A DNA stretch of 64,000 nucleotides from Halalkalibacter urbisdiaboli (GCF_002156385.1 NZ_MVJM01000001.1:1161839-1225838); one strand, 5' to 3'; positions 28,488 to 37,720 are shown, counted from the first letter of the stretch. A program made the numbers and translations. The notes: generated from the letters alone by a model not told the origin.

Positions 28488-28760
28488 TTAATCGTCTTTT
28501 TTTAGTTCTTCTTTTAGTTTTGGATAGATGTTCTTATCAGCATCAACAAGTAATTCATACGGAGATTTCAGGTTTAATCCCGCCGCAATCTTGAACAACG
28601 TCGGAATCTTCGCTGTTGCTTTGCCACGCTCGATTCGTTCAATTGTACTATCGTTCACTTCAGAGTGATAAGCTAAGTCCTCAATGGTATATCCCTTGGA
28701 TTTACGCCTAGCTCGAATGGTTTTGCCGATTTGTTTGGTGATTGATTCTTCGAAATCCAA
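28488..28760 (-). CDS. XRE-family HTH regulator
   Basis: The frame extends to GTG 28814, but TTG 28760 has AAAGGGG 8 nt upstream and gives a compact 90-aa protein. A Cro/CI helix-turn-helix fills residues ~8-65 (IGKTIRARRKSKGYTIEDL, VNDSTIERIERGKA). It heads the phage-relic operon. A near-perfect 16-bp palindrome upstream (28813-28828) is a good candidate operator for autorepression. Confidence 0.75.
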   Translation of the reverse strand: MDFEESITKQIGKTIRARRKSKGYTIEDLAYHSEVNDSTIERIERGKATAKIPTLFKIAAGLNLKSPYELLVDADKNIYPKLKEELKKDD

Positions 28761-28812
28761 GGTGAAAGCCCCTTTTTTACAGACATTATCTATCTGATCA
28801 AAAAGGGACACC

Positions 28813-28828
28813 ACGGCTTATACGCCGT
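28813..28828. promoter_or_regulatory. Candidate XRE operator palindrome
   Basis: ACGGCTTATACGCCGT: the 5-bp arms ACGGC/GCCGT are perfect, with a TATA centre and one mismatched pair. It lies ~53 bp upstream of the chosen XRE start. Confidence 0.45.
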
Positions 28829-29005
28829 ATTTTGGGTATTATTTACAATTGTTTTTAAATTTTTTTTCGGGTGCAATCTTAGAGAATCATAGGGACGGTT
28901 CTTGTGCTTCTTTTTAAGAGAACCACATCTTGATCCCTCCGTAAGAAATGGTGGCACCGTATCATAAGTAAAGGCGAAATTTTGCCTTTAAGCCCGTTTA
29001 GATCG

Positions 29006-29036
29006 CAAAAAGCTCCACCAACGAGGGGAGCTCCAA
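29006..29036 (-). terminator. Terminator of the siderophore importer operon
   Basis: Minus-strand arms GGAGCTCC and GGTGGAGCT with a T-run, 43 bp after the ATPase gene stop. Confidence 0.6.
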
Positions 29037-29078
29037 AACCTATGAGAAAAATTGTTTCGTAGGGTTATTTGTCTTTAT

Positions 29079-29894
29079 TTAAGAGTACATTCTCAATTTA
29101 TTATGATGTCGTCCAATTGGTACCACAGAAGGAGAGCCCGAAACGGGGTCTTGAATTACCGTACAATGGAGACCAAAAATATCCTTAATCAATTTATTTG
29201 TAATAACCTTTGATGGTTCGCCCTCTGTGACAAGCTTTCCTTTATGAAGAGCAAAGATATGATCTGCATAACGTGCTGACAAATTGATATCATGAAGAAC
29301 CATTACAATTGTTGTTCCACGCTTTCGGTTAAGATCTGTTAACAGGTCAAGAATTTCGACTTGATAGGTGATATCTAAATAAGTTGTTGGTTCATCAAGA
29401 AACAATATATCTGTTTGTTGCGCCAGTGCCATTGCAATCCATACACGCTGTCTTTGACCCCCTGAAAGCTCATCAATATTTCGATCGGCAAATTCAGTGA
29501 TATTCATAATTTCCATTGCATCAGCAACAGCTACATAATCCTTTTTTGTCCAACCTTTTAGAAACGTTTGGTGTGGGTATCTTCCTCGTCCTACTAAATC
29601 TGCAACTGTTATTCCCTCAGGAACAATAGGTGATTGAGGCAAAAGGCCTAACACACGAGCCAATTGTTTTGGTGGAATTTTATTGATTGGTTTTCCATCT
29701 AAGGTCACTTGCCCAGAAGTAGGTTTAATAAGCTTAGCCATCGTCTTAAGTAATGTAGATTTACCACATCCGTTAGCTCCAATAATAATGCTTATTTTAT
29801 TGCTCGGAATTGAAATACTAACATCGTGTAGAATTGTTTGATTATCGTATCCAGCTGTGATTCCTTCAGATTGAAAAATATGTGTTGGTTTCAT
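29079..29894 (-). CDS. Fe-siderophore ABC transporter ATP-binding protein (FecE/YusV type)
   Basis: 271 aa with all ABC motifs: GANGCGKST (Walker A, ~41-49), Q-loop LLPQSP, signature LSGGQRQRV, Walker B DILFLDEPT, D-loop YLD and switch H in LHDINLSA. Similarity is to the FecE/BtuD ferric-siderophore group. ATG overlaps the stop of the permease gene by 1 bp. It powers uptake by the two FecCD permeases encoded upstream. Confidence 0.9.
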   Translation of the reverse strand: MKPTHIFQSEGITAGYDNQTILHDVSISIPSNKISIIIGANGCGKSTLLKTMAKLIKPTSGQVTLDGKPINKIPPKQLARVLGLLPQSPIVPEGITVADLVGRGRYPHQTFLKGWTKKDYVAVADAMEIMNITEFADRNIDELSGGQRQRVWIAMALAQQTDILFLDEPTTYLDITYQVEILDLLTDLNRKRGTTIVMVLHDINLSARYADHIFALHKGKLVTEGEPSKVITNKLIKDIFGLHCTVIQDPVSGSPSVVPIGRHHNKLRMYS

Positions 29895-30922
29895 TATAAA
29901 TCTCCCTTTCGATTGATTCGGATTAGCAAGTAGATCAAGTAAGGCGCACCTAGAATCCCTGTGATTACACCTACAGGGTATCTAGCAGTAAATGCAAATT
30001 GTCCAATAAGATCAGATGCTAAAACTAAAATGATCCCAACAAGACCGGCTGGAATAATATTTGAAAACCCAACACCAACTAGTCTTTTTGCGATAGGTCC
30101 AGCAAGAAATGCGACAAATGCGATTGGTCCTGTTGCCGCAGTAGCTAATGCAATGATAAGTACAGAACTGATAACAAGTATAAGTCTTGTTTTATTAGTA
30201 TCAACTCCAAGTGAAGTTGCTGCTTGCTCACCAAGTTCTAACATATCTAATCGTTTCCCGAGTGCGATGATAATAGGTGCGAAGATAAGAACTATAATGA
30301 TTAGAGTATAAAGATTCTCCATTCTAACATTTAGACTGCCACTTAGCCATCTCATTGCAGTAGGAAGATCGTGGTGCTTACTAATAAGTAATAAATAGGA
30401 AATGACAGCGTTTAGCATTGCTTGAATTCCAATTCCTATTAATATTAATCTACCAATAGAAAATGAAGTTCCTTTTGATAGTAGAAAGATAACTACCACT
30501 GTAGCAAGTCCACCAATAACAGAAGTAATAGAAACAACCATATTACTTGCATTTAGTACAATGATACAAAAAACAGCGGCTGCACTTGACCCAGCTGTTA
30601 TTCCAATGACATTTGGGTTTGCTAAAGGATTTCGCAACATGGTCTGAAATATATATCCACCAACTCCGAAGGCAAATCCTGCAAAAACACCTGCAATCAT
30701 TCTCGGAAAACGTATCGTGCCCACTGCAAATGATGCACCTTTTACATCCTCACCTAGTAGGACACGTACTACATCCTGAACTGAATAAATAGTGTTACCT
30801 AACATAAGCATAGTCCAGCAAAGTGCTAAGGCGATGATTGCAAGTAAAGCAGTCACAAGTATAAAACGACGACGTCTCTTTTTTCTACCTTCTATAATAA
30901 GATTCATAGTTTCATTCATCAT
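29894..30922 (-). CDS. Fe-siderophore ABC permease (FecD type)
   Basis: A 342-aa FecCD-family integral membrane protein with ~9-10 hydrophobic helices. Family landmarks: FPRMIAGVFAGFAFGVGGYIF, the coupling motif region LGEQAATSLGVD and GPIAFVAFLAGPIAKRLVG. It starts with a 4-bp overlap with the other permease, so the two form an obligate heterodimer. Confidence 0.9.
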   Translation of the reverse strand: MMNETMNLIIEGRKKRRRRFILVTALLAIIALALCWTMLMLGNTIYSVQDVVRVLLGEDVKGASFAVGTIRFPRMIAGVFAGFAFGVGGYIFQTMLRNPLANPNVIGITAGSSAAAVFCIIVLNASNMVVSITSVIGGLATVVVIFLLSKGTSFSIGRLILIGIGIQAMLNAVISYLLLISKHHDLPTAMRWLSGSLNVRMENLYTLIIIVLIFAPIIIALGKRLDMLELGEQAATSLGVDTNKTRLILVISSVLIIALATAATGPIAFVAFLAGPIAKRLVGVGFSNIIPAGLVGIILVLASDLIGQFAFTARYPVGVITGILGAPYLIYLLIRINRKGDL

Positions 30923-31953
30923 AATGCACGCATTTTCGCTTTCATAGTTAGTAAGATTAAAATAGGAGCCCCAATAAATGCTGTAACTATACCAACTTCC
31001 AGCTCACTAGGACTCCCAATAATCCTGCCGCTTATGTCTGATATAGTTAAAATAATGGCACCGGAAAGAGCTGACATAGGGATAACATAGCGTAAATCAG
31101 GTCCAATAATGAGTCGTATTACGTGAGTAGCTAATAACCCAATAAAGCCAATAGGACCAGCTAGAGCTGTAGCTGCAGCACACAATAGAACACCGCCAAA
31201 AGCCGCAATAAGTCTAAGCATTCCAGTATGTACTCCTAGACCTTGAGCAACTTCATCACCTAATGCTAATGCGTTCAGCCCTGGAGCCGTAAATAATGCT
31301 ATTAGTATTCCAAAAATAAGAAAAGGAATAAACGTAGAGATTGAGCTCCAGTCTCCCGATCCAACACTGCCAACTTGCCAAAATCTAAATTGATCCATAA
31401 CATTTGTGCGGGGAATCATAATTGCGATTACTAGCGAGGATAATGCTGCACTTGTAGCAGCCCCCGCTAAAACAAGTTTAAGGGGCGTGGCACCGCCACT
31501 CCCCATAGAACCAATTCCGAACACAAAAATGGCAGTTATAATTGCTCCTACTAGTGCAAGCCATATAAAATGACTTGGAGAACTGATATTTAAAAAGGAA
31601 ATCCCCAAAACTACAAAGAGAGCTGCCCCTGTGTTGACTCCTAATATACTAGGATCTGCAATAGGATTGCGAGTAACTGATTGCATAAGAGCCCCTGAAA
31701 CCCCTAATGCAGCACCACACATCAAACTAAATACAGTTCTAGCAATTCTTTGGCGAACAACATTTGCTTCGTGGGACTGTACATCCGGGTTGAATAAACC
31801 AGTCATTAGTTCAGTCCATCCAATTGTACGAGAGCCAAAGGCAAGAGATGCCAATACACATATACCGAGTAAAATAATAAGGAGTATCAGAACTCTTATA
31901 AAATTCTTCGGCATAAGTAACTGCTTATTTTCTGAAACGGATGTGTTAATCAT
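30919..31953 (-). CDS. Fe-siderophore ABC permease (FecC type)
   Basis: A 344-aa FecCD-family permease. Landmarks: RIARTVFSLMCGAALGVSGA, the EVAQGLGVHTGM coupling helix, GPIGFIGLLATHVIR and the SPSELEVGIVTAFIGAPI end. It lies 1 nt after the binding-protein gene. It forms the transmembrane channel with the second permease. Confidence 0.9.
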   Translation of the reverse strand: MINTSVSENKQLLMPKNFIRVLILLIILLGICVLASLAFGSRTIGWTELMTGLFNPDVQSHEANVVRQRIARTVFSLMCGAALGVSGALMQSVTRNPIADPSILGVNTGAALFVVLGISFLNISSPSHFIWLALVGAIITAIFVFGIGSMGSGGATPLKLVLAGAATSAALSSLVIAIMIPRTNVMDQFRFWQVGSVGSGDWSSISTFIPFLIFGILIALFTAPGLNALALGDEVAQGLGVHTGMLRLIAAFGGVLLCAAATALAGPIGFIGLLATHVIRLIIGPDLRYVIPMSALSGAIILTISDISGRIIGSPSELEVGIVTAFIGAPILILLTMKAKMRAL

Positions 31954-31954
31954 T

Positions 31955-33028
31955 TTATTTTGACTTACTAGCTGCTTCTGAGATTAAATTTAAGTATTCA
32001 TCAATTGTATACTCAATTGAAAGTGGGTTTGGATTTCCAGCCGCTGCTAGTGGAGTGTTATCTCCAATAATTGCAACAGATCCTCTTTGGATTGCCGGAA
32101 CTTGCCCAAGAATTGGATCAGCTTGCAGTGCCTCCAATGTATTTTCATCTCCATATGAGATTAAAACTTCAACATCATTAAGTGCATCTGCATTTTCAGC
32201 ACTCAATTCGATATAAAAACTATTAGGATCAGCAATATGACTCATAAGACTTTCAGGGTATTCCATTCCTAGTTCACCAAGGAACTCCCCACGCGGGTCT
32301 GCAGGTGTGTAAACATAAAATTTAGATAAATCTGTAGCATTAATCATAGCAAATGCAGCTTTTTTACCTTTAATTTCAGAATGTTCATTTGCTTTATCTT
32401 GAATTAATTTCTCTGTATCCGCAATAAGTTGTTTACCTTCTTCTTCCATCCCCATACCCATGGAATTAAATTTAATTTGATCGCGCCAAGAAGTTACCCA
32501 AGGGCCAGTTTCAAATGCCACAACTGGAGCAATTTGACTTAAAGTATCATAATCTTCTTGAGTGATTCCTGAGTATGCTGCAAGAATGACATCTGGATTA
32601 GTATCTGAAATTGCTTCAAAATCTAAACCGTCAGTATCTTGGAAGATATTCGGATTGTCTTCACCTAGTTCTTTTAATTTTTCTGCAGTCCAAGGTAACA
32701 TTCCGCTATCATCTTGAATTCCGTAGTTTGCAGCTGAGAACCCTACAGGCACAACATCAAGAGCAAGAACAACGTCATGGTTTGCCCATGAAATAGTAGC
32801 AATGCGTTCAGGCTTCTCTTCAATTACTGTTTCCCCAAATGCATGCTTGATCACGATTGGATATTCATTTGTTGCCTTTTCAGATTCAGTTGTTTCCGTG
32901 TTAGTCGGCTCGCTCGTTGTTGGTTCTGAACTTGATTGCTGACCTGAGCAACCAACCAGTGCAAACATAAGCATAGCAATTAGTAGTGTTGTTAATGTTA
33001 ATAATGAATTGTTTTGTTTTGCCTTCAT
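31955..33028 (-). CDS. Siderophore-binding lipoprotein
   Basis: 357 aa from ATG 33028, which has GGAAGG 8 nt upstream (the frame extends to 33049). A signal peptide ends in the lipobox ALVGC, so the mature protein is lipid-anchored. A Thr/Ser/Glu-rich linker precedes a class III periplasmic-binding fold (VIEEKPERIATISWANHDVVLALD, NPDVILAAYSGI, AAAGNPNPLSIEYTIDEYL). It resembles FeuA/YfiY-type receptors for ferric hydroxamates or catecholates. The Fur box 31 bp upstream makes the operon iron-repressed. Confidence 0.9.
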   Translation of the reverse strand: MKAKQNNSLLTLTTLLIAMLMFALVGCSGQQSSSEPTTSEPTNTETTESEKATNEYPIVIKHAFGETVIEEKPERIATISWANHDVVLALDVVPVGFSAANYGIQDDSGMLPWTAEKLKELGEDNPNIFQDTDGLDFEAISDTNPDVILAAYSGITQEDYDTLSQIAPVVAFETGPWVTSWRDQIKFNSMGMGMEEEGKQLIADTEKLIQDKANEHSEIKGKKAAFAMINATDLSKFYVYTPADPRGEFLGELGMEYPESLMSHIADPNSFYIELSAENADALNDVEVLISYGDENTLEALQADPILGQVPAIQRGSVAIIGDNTPLAAAGNPNPLSIEYTIDEYLNLISEAASKSK

Positions 33029-33058
33029 TTGTATGACCTTCCTTATCACAAGTTAATT

Positions 33059-33079
33059 TGAAAATGATTATCAATATCA
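33059..33079. promoter_or_regulatory. Fur box of the siderophore importer
   Basis: TGAAAAT-G-ATTATCA (33059-33073) is a 7-1-7 Fur box with one mismatch, continued by a partial repeat to 33079. It lies 31 bp upstream of the binding-protein start. Confidence 0.75.
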
Positions 33080-33204
33080 CTTATTATATTTTTTAAAATA
33101 TTGTTAGTCAATAGAAATTTATGTGAGGATCGGAGCAATAGTTAATAAATTCGGTTACAAAATAATAGCTATTGCATTTTGTTTCATTTACTATTCATTA
33201 AAAA

Positions 33205-33801
33205 CTAGTTCTTTAATTCAACCCCATTTATTTTTAAATGCTCATTAAATATCTCCAAAATTGATGGGAGAGCCCCTGATTTTTGCCATGTTTTAGAATT
33301 CCAGATATTCGATTCCTTTATTGCTCTAGGACAATGAATAAAACATTCCTCTACATCTATACCTATCCCTAGTAATGGTGTTTTACCTTTTAAACTCATT
33401 TTATTTAAAATTTCTTTATCTTTAATAATCGCTGCACGCCCATTAATACGTAGTACCTCTTCTAACCCTGGAATTATAAATACAAGACCCGTGTTAGGGT
33501 TAGAAAGTATATTTAAAATTGAATCTAGCCTTCTATTTCCAGGACGATCTGGTATTACTAATTGATGTTTATTTAATATGCTAATAGCACCTGGCAAATC
33601 ACCTCGTGGCGAAACATCACACTTTCCTTCTCCATTAGCTGTGGCAAGAAAAAAAAGTGGTGACATGGATATAAATTTTTGGCAATGCTCATCTAAAAAA
33701 GAAATACTCTTCTTTACTACTAATTCATGTGGCTTCCCAATAATTTCTCTAAGTTCCTCCTCCGATTGTATTGCACTACGAGAAAAATTTATTTTCTCCA
33801 T
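33205..33801 (-). CDS. Pyridoxamine 5'-phosphate oxidase-family flavin-binding protein
   Basis: 198 aa, one split-barrel domain. The FFLATANGEGKCDVSPRGDL stretch and DRPGNRRLDSILNILSNPN are characteristic of the MSMEG_1061-like subgroup of PNPOx-like FMN proteins, followed by LRINGRAAI. These are usually oxidoreductases of unknown substrate. It is a single gene between two Fur-controlled units; no Fur box of its own was seen. Confidence 0.75.
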   Translation of the reverse strand: MEKINFSRSAIQSEEELREIIGKPHELVVKKSISFLDEHCQKFISMSPLFFLATANGEGKCDVSPRGDLPGAISILNKHQLVIPDRPGNRRLDSILNILSNPNTGLVFIIPGLEEVLRINGRAAIIKDKEILNKMSLKGKTPLLGIGIDVEECFIHCPRAIKESNIWNSKTWQKSGALPSILEIFNEHLKINGVELKN

Positions 33802-34064
33802 TAAATCAACTCTTTTCTAGGTATATAACAAAGTAGAATTAACTTCTAGCATACGATATCTCTTACGTTATGTCTGATAGTAATATAAACCAGGCTTCCA
33901 ACAAAATAGTAACAGGAATGCTCAACTGGTTTTGAGTCCTAAGTAAAATTTTACCTTCAAATGACAGTTTCAAAAATTAGTAAAATCATACTGGCTGAAA
34001 ACAGAAAATCCTACCTATAAGAATCATTTAAAAGGTTGAACTCAAGTGCAAAGTTAATTGTATA
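33802..34064. other. Non-coding gap before the AraC gene
   Basis: A/T-rich and without a plausible ORF. It carries the divergent promoters of the PNPOx-like and AraC genes; the only clear site in the gap is the Fur box at its right side. Confidence 0.5.
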
Positions 34065-34080
34065 TGATAATCATTATCAT
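34064..34080. promoter_or_regulatory. Perfect Fur box upstream of the AraC regulator
   Basis: ATGATAATCATTATCAT is a perfect 17-bp palindrome containing TGATAAT-C-ATTATCA (7-1-7). It lies ~95 bp upstream of the AraC start. Confidence 0.85.
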
Positions 34081-34173
34081 CGTAATATTTACACCTAATT
34101 TAATCATTTTTGCAACTCATCTAATTGAATAACAGAACACTATGGAATATACTTTTTAAAAGGAGAATAAAAA

Positions 34174-35175
34174 ATGATCATAACGTCTTACCAACAATTT
34201 AAATCTAGTTTTTTAGAAAAACTATCTTTCAATAAAATAGAGTGTGGATATTATACTTTATACACGAATAAAACAAGACCTGATCTTGGGCACCTTATTA
34301 ATTATTCAAGAGAAGGTTATTATGATTTATACATTGCTGACTATAAAATACCTGAGGATTTCTCACTGATACTTGATAATCCGGAGCTGTTGATGAGGTT
34401 TGGGGTTGTCTATGAAGGTGTAACACAGTTTAAGATTGAAAAAAATCCTGTATATACTTTTACTCCTTCATCTTTTTTGGTTCTAGAAAAAGATCTTAAT
34501 GTGACAACAACGTGGAAAAAAGGACAACAGTTTCAAGGAACTGAAATAACTATTCACGAAAACTATTTTAACGAAATTTTAAAGCCGAACTTTGCAAATA
34601 TCATTGATTTTCAATCATTAATTCAAAACTATACTTATATATATCTACCCTTGGATATTATTGAAATCATTGGACAATTACAAGGTTTAGATCACGAAAA
34701 TTCTTTAACTAGTATTTATTTAGAAAGTAAGATTTTAGAGTGTATCGCTATATTAATAAATGAAGTTACAAAATCTAAAGAGAATGCTTTTACAAATCAA
34801 ATTGACTATGGAAATATCCATATTGGTACCAACAGGATAATGAAACTAACCTACTCTGACATTCAAGCTATTAAAAAAGCCCATGATATTTTACAAAAAA
34901 ATTATTATAATCCCCCTACTATTAAGGCTTTAAGTAAACTGGTATTTTTAAATGAACAAAAGTTAAAGGCAGGATTTTCAAAGCTTTATCACACATCCAT
35001 CGGAGAATATATAAATAACCTAAGAATGTCTATTGCTGCAAACCTTTTATCTACTACCGATTTAAGTATTGAAGAAATTGCTCATAAAGTTGGTTATAAC
35101 TACTCCACAAACTTTTCTAAAATGTTTAAAAAGACTTATGGAAAAACTCCGTTAAAATTTAGAAAGATAAAATAA
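34174..35175 (+). CDS. AraC-family regulator, iron/siderophore-linked
   Basis: 333 aa with AAGGAG before ATG 34174. An N-terminal ~200-residue sensor region is followed by a C-terminal AraC double HTH: AIKKAHDILQKNYYNPPTIK, LNEQKLKAGFSKLYHTSIGE, then LSIEEIAHKVGYNYSTNFSKM and FKKTYGKTPLKF. The layout matches PchR-type activators that sense a siderophore. The perfect Fur box upstream and the divergent importer suggest that it activates the siderophore uptake operon under iron starvation. Confidence 0.8.
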   Translation: MIITSYQQFKSSFLEKLSFNKIECGYYTLYTNKTRPDLGHLINYSREGYYDLYIADYKIPEDFSLILDNPELLMRFGVVYEGVTQFKIEKNPVYTFTPSSFLVLEKDLNVTTTWKKGQQFQGTEITIHENYFNEILKPNFANIIDFQSLIQNYTYIYLPLDIIEIIGQLQGLDHENSLTSIYLESKILECIAILINEVTKSKENAFTNQIDYGNIHIGTNRIMKLTYSDIQAIKKAHDILQKNYYNPPTIKALSKLVFLNEQKLKAGFSKLYHTSIGEYINNLRMSIAANLLSTTDLSIEEIAHKVGYNYSTNFSKMFKKTYGKTPLKFRKIK

Positions 35176-35327
35176 TGGACAAACACGAACTACTAAAAGA
35201 ATTTCTAGAACGTGTGTACTTTTTGCTTCATGGAATTTGCCCATGAAGCAAAAAAGAAGAATATCACACTTACTAATCGTTTCACTGTCTCATAATTTAA
35301 AACAACTTAATTATAAAATTAAAACTA

Positions 35328-35429
35328 TTGCTGCGCAGTATTTAGTCAAATGCGAAAAGACGATCACACTGAGCGTAATCGTCTCTTAGGTAGGAAATTT
35401 TTGAACAATATCGTTGTACTGTGCAGCAA
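35328..35429. mobile_element. MITE-like repeat, copy 1
   Basis: 102 bp bounded by 13-bp imperfect inverted repeats (TTGCTGCGCAGTA at 35328 and TACTGTGCAGCAA ending 35429; 12 of 13 pair). Inside is a hairpin GACGATCAC...GTAATCGTC. It has no coding capacity. About 90% alike to copy 2. Confidence 0.65.
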
Positions 35430-35550
35430 AAAAATCTGCACTGTCACAGAAACTCTCCTGTTCGTAATATGAGGTAACCTAGATGGAATTAATTTATTTA
35501 AATCCAAGTTACCCTCCAAACTATTTAAAACCTAATATCAAATAAAGTCA

Positions 35551-36153
35551 TTATTTAATGAACACGACATATACCTTATCCAACGTCAATTGAGTTTGGT
35601 AAGTATATAATTCAACTTTCCCCCTATATTCAGAAGGGATGTTCTTGATTAGATGTTCTGTAGCTTTTAAAGTGTGTTCACCAAAATCATAGATTACTAG
35701 GAACTTATAAGCGGATTTCGGGTCAAAGTTTACCTTCGACTTTCCTTTTAGCAAACCCTGAATGTCCTTAATAATACCGTTCCTCTTTGCAGAGCCAAAT
35801 TTAAACCCACTGTTAATAGGCTTGTTACACTTGATTTCAGCTATGATATTTACATCACCAGTCACCATGATATCATAGCCATTACCACTTGGCTTTGCTC
35901 CCAACACCTCATTTAAATAAACCTGATAATTAGCATCTACATAAGAAAAATATTCTCTTAACCAGTCCATAAAACGGATTGTGGTTTTATATGTAATAAT
36001 ATTGTTAATATCGCTTAACGCGGTTTTTATATCTACAAAATCTTCTATTGATAGTTTTGAATAATAGTCTATATTTTCACCAGTGACTTTGGATGAGATG
36101 AACTGGTTAAATCGTTCTTTAAGTTCATCTTCCCTATTGTACTTTTGAACCAT
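35551..36153 (-). CDS. PD-(D/E)XK-like nuclease-domain protein, orphan
   Basis: 200 aa with a perfect AGGAGG 6 nt before ATG 36153. The helical N-terminal half is followed by NGYDIMVTGDVNIIAEIKCN, a D-x(n)-E-x-K pattern (AEIKC) in the right strand context for a restriction-endonuclease fold, then helices and a final strand. No methyltransferase lies nearby. It is the last of three tightly spaced minus-strand ORFs (53 aa, 47 aa, this one). Likely a DNA nuclease or inactive nuclease-fold protein of a small defence or mobile unit. Confidence 0.6.
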   Translation of the reverse strand: MVQKYNREDELKERFNQFISSKVTGENIDYYSKLSIEDFVDIKTALSDINNIITYKTTIRFMDWLREYFSYVDANYQVYLNEVLGAKPSGNGYDIMVTGDVNIIAEIKCNKPINSGFKFGSAKRNGIIKDIQGLLKGKSKVNFDPKSAYKFLVIYDFGEHTLKATEHLIKNIPSEYRGKVELYTYQTQLTLDKVYVVFIK

Positions 36154-36165
36154 TCTAAACCTCCT

Positions 36166-36309
36166 CTACCCCAACTGGTTTTTCCTTACTTCAAGTTCAC
36201 GTTTACGTTCCTCTAGAACCTCTTCCACAGTTAAATCTTTTTCAACTAAAGAAAACCCCTTCTGTTGCTTACGCTTCCTCGTATTGTTAATCAAATAACT
36301 TATACTCAC
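36166..36309 (-). CDS. 47-aa small ORF upstream of the nuclease-like gene
   Basis: GTG 36309 overlaps the stop of the 53-aa ORF by 4 bp (GTGA), and the frame ends 12 bp before the nuclease-like gene. The product is strongly charged (RKRKQQKGFSLVEKD, EERKRELEVRK) and probably helical. The 4-bp overlap is the main evidence for translation. Function unknown. Confidence 0.45.
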   Translation of the reverse strand: MSISYLINNTRKRKQQKGFSLVEKDLTVEEVLEERKRELEVRKNQLG

Positions 36310-36467
36310 GCGTTAAGTTCTATATAGCATTCATCTTTTAACCTTTTAATTAACGTTTTAAAGTTTACACTGCTAAAGTCTCCCGTTTTTAACTTATCAA
36401 TATCAGCATCCTCTATCTTTTGAAAGATAAATGACCAATCATTCTGATAAAGTATCTCTTTTAACAT
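36306..36467 (-). CDS. 53-aa small ORF heading the nuclease-like operon
   Basis: ATG 36467 to TGA 36306. The product (begins MLKEILYQNDWSFIFQKIED, ends CYIELNA) has the composition of a real small protein, and its stop overlaps the next GTG. No strong ribosome site is visible, so the start is uncertain and it may be a truncated gene end. Confidence 0.4.
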   Translation of the reverse strand: MLKEILYQNDWSFIFQKIEDADIDKLKTGDFSSVNFKTLIKRLKDECYIELNA

Positions 36468-36700
36468 CAATTGAATTTAGATTTCATCCATTAAAGTAGC
36501 TTATTTTAATTTTAAAAAACAGATAAAGTTCCATCTACCCACTTTTTGTATTCTTTATAGAAATTTCGCTAACTAACTGTAAAAACCTATTTTGTTCTTC
36601 TCTAGTTCTACATAATTCTACACAAATACAAATAAAAAGAATAAATAGTTTAGCCATGAGCATACTTAAAAGAGAAAAAATCTAAAAAAGGAGATCTTTA

Positions 36701-37708
36701 ATGGATACAAAACATACTGTAGGTTTATCATCAACTGAAATTTCAGGATTATGGACTACATATATCAACGATAGTCTATCTATCTGTCTCACAAAGCATT
36801 TCTTACACCATTCGAATAACGAAGATGTTAAACCCTTAATTAAACTAACCTTAGATTTATCAAAAACACATATCGAGGAAATAAAGAGCATTTTTGAAAA
36901 AGAGAACATCCCTATTCCCAAGGGATTTTCCGATGAAGATTTGAATCTTTCAGCACCACCTTTGTTTTTTGATTTATTTCCTGTGAGTTACACATACGGA
37001 ATGAGTCGTATGGGTTTGATGAACTATGGTATGCTATTATCTAACGTTGCCCGTGAAGATATACGGACTTTCTTTTCTAAGTGTTTGACCTCTACATTGG
37101 ATCTTTATAATACATCAGTAAATCTTATGCTTTCAAAAGGGATATACGATCGCCCATCAATGATCCCGTATCCCGATAAAGTTGAATTTGTTAAAGAAAA
37201 GGAAACTTTTTTATCCAAATGGCTCGAAAAGAAACGCCCACTAAATGTTCTTGAACTATCTGAAATGTTTTTTAATATTGAAAGGAACTATTTTGGTCTA
37301 ATCTTACTCACTGGTTTTATTCAAGTGGTGAAAGATGAACAAATCCAAAAATTTTTAACAAAAGGAAAAGAGTTAGCTCTGAGACAAATTGAGTTCCTAA
37401 ACCAAACCTTAATCAATGAAGATCTGCTTGGCACTATAATGATTAACTCTGAGGTGTCAACTTCTACTTCTTCTCCTTTTTCAGAAAAGCTCATCATGAA
37501 CCTTGTAACTATGCTCAATACCCAAGGAATAACCTATATTGGTCATGCATTAAGTACATCAACTCGATTAGATCTCGCTACTGAATATTCAAAACTAATT
37601 CCTGAAATCTTGCAGTACGGGAAGGATGGTACAGACATTTTAATAGAACGGGGATGGATGGAAGAACCACCACACGCTCCGAATAGGAAGGAGTTGGCGG
37701 GAAATTAG
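36701..37708 (+). CDS. DUF3231 family protein
   Basis: 335 aa behind AAAAAGGAG. Two similar ~160-residue helical halves can be seen: LSSTEISGLWTTYINDSLSI...FSKCLTSTLDLYNTSVNLML in the first, and LNVLELSEMFFNIERNYFGL...LMNL in the second. This duplicated ferritin-like layout is DUF3231, common in Bacillaceae and linked in some species to spore or coat functions. Single gene with its own terminator. Confidence 0.8.
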   Translation: MDTKHTVGLSSTEISGLWTTYINDSLSICLTKHFLHHSNNEDVKPLIKLTLDLSKTHIEEIKSIFEKENIPIPKGFSDEDLNLSAPPLFFDLFPVSYTYGMSRMGLMNYGMLLSNVAREDIRTFFSKCLTSTLDLYNTSVNLMLSKGIYDRPSMIPYPDKVEFVKEKETFLSKWLEKKRPLNVLELSEMFFNIERNYFGLILLTGFIQVVKDEQIQKFLTKGKELALRQIEFLNQTLINEDLLGTIMINSEVSTSTSSPFSEKLIMNLVTMLNTQGITYIGHALSTSTRLDLATEYSKLIPEILQYGKDGTDILIERGWMEEPPHAPNRKELAGN

Positions 37709-37720
37709 GTTTTTTGACAT

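Noticed and set aside
29961-31963. Plus-strand ORFs of 116 and 110 aa over the FecCD permeases
   Set aside because: Reverse-frame shadows of hydrophobic membrane genes.
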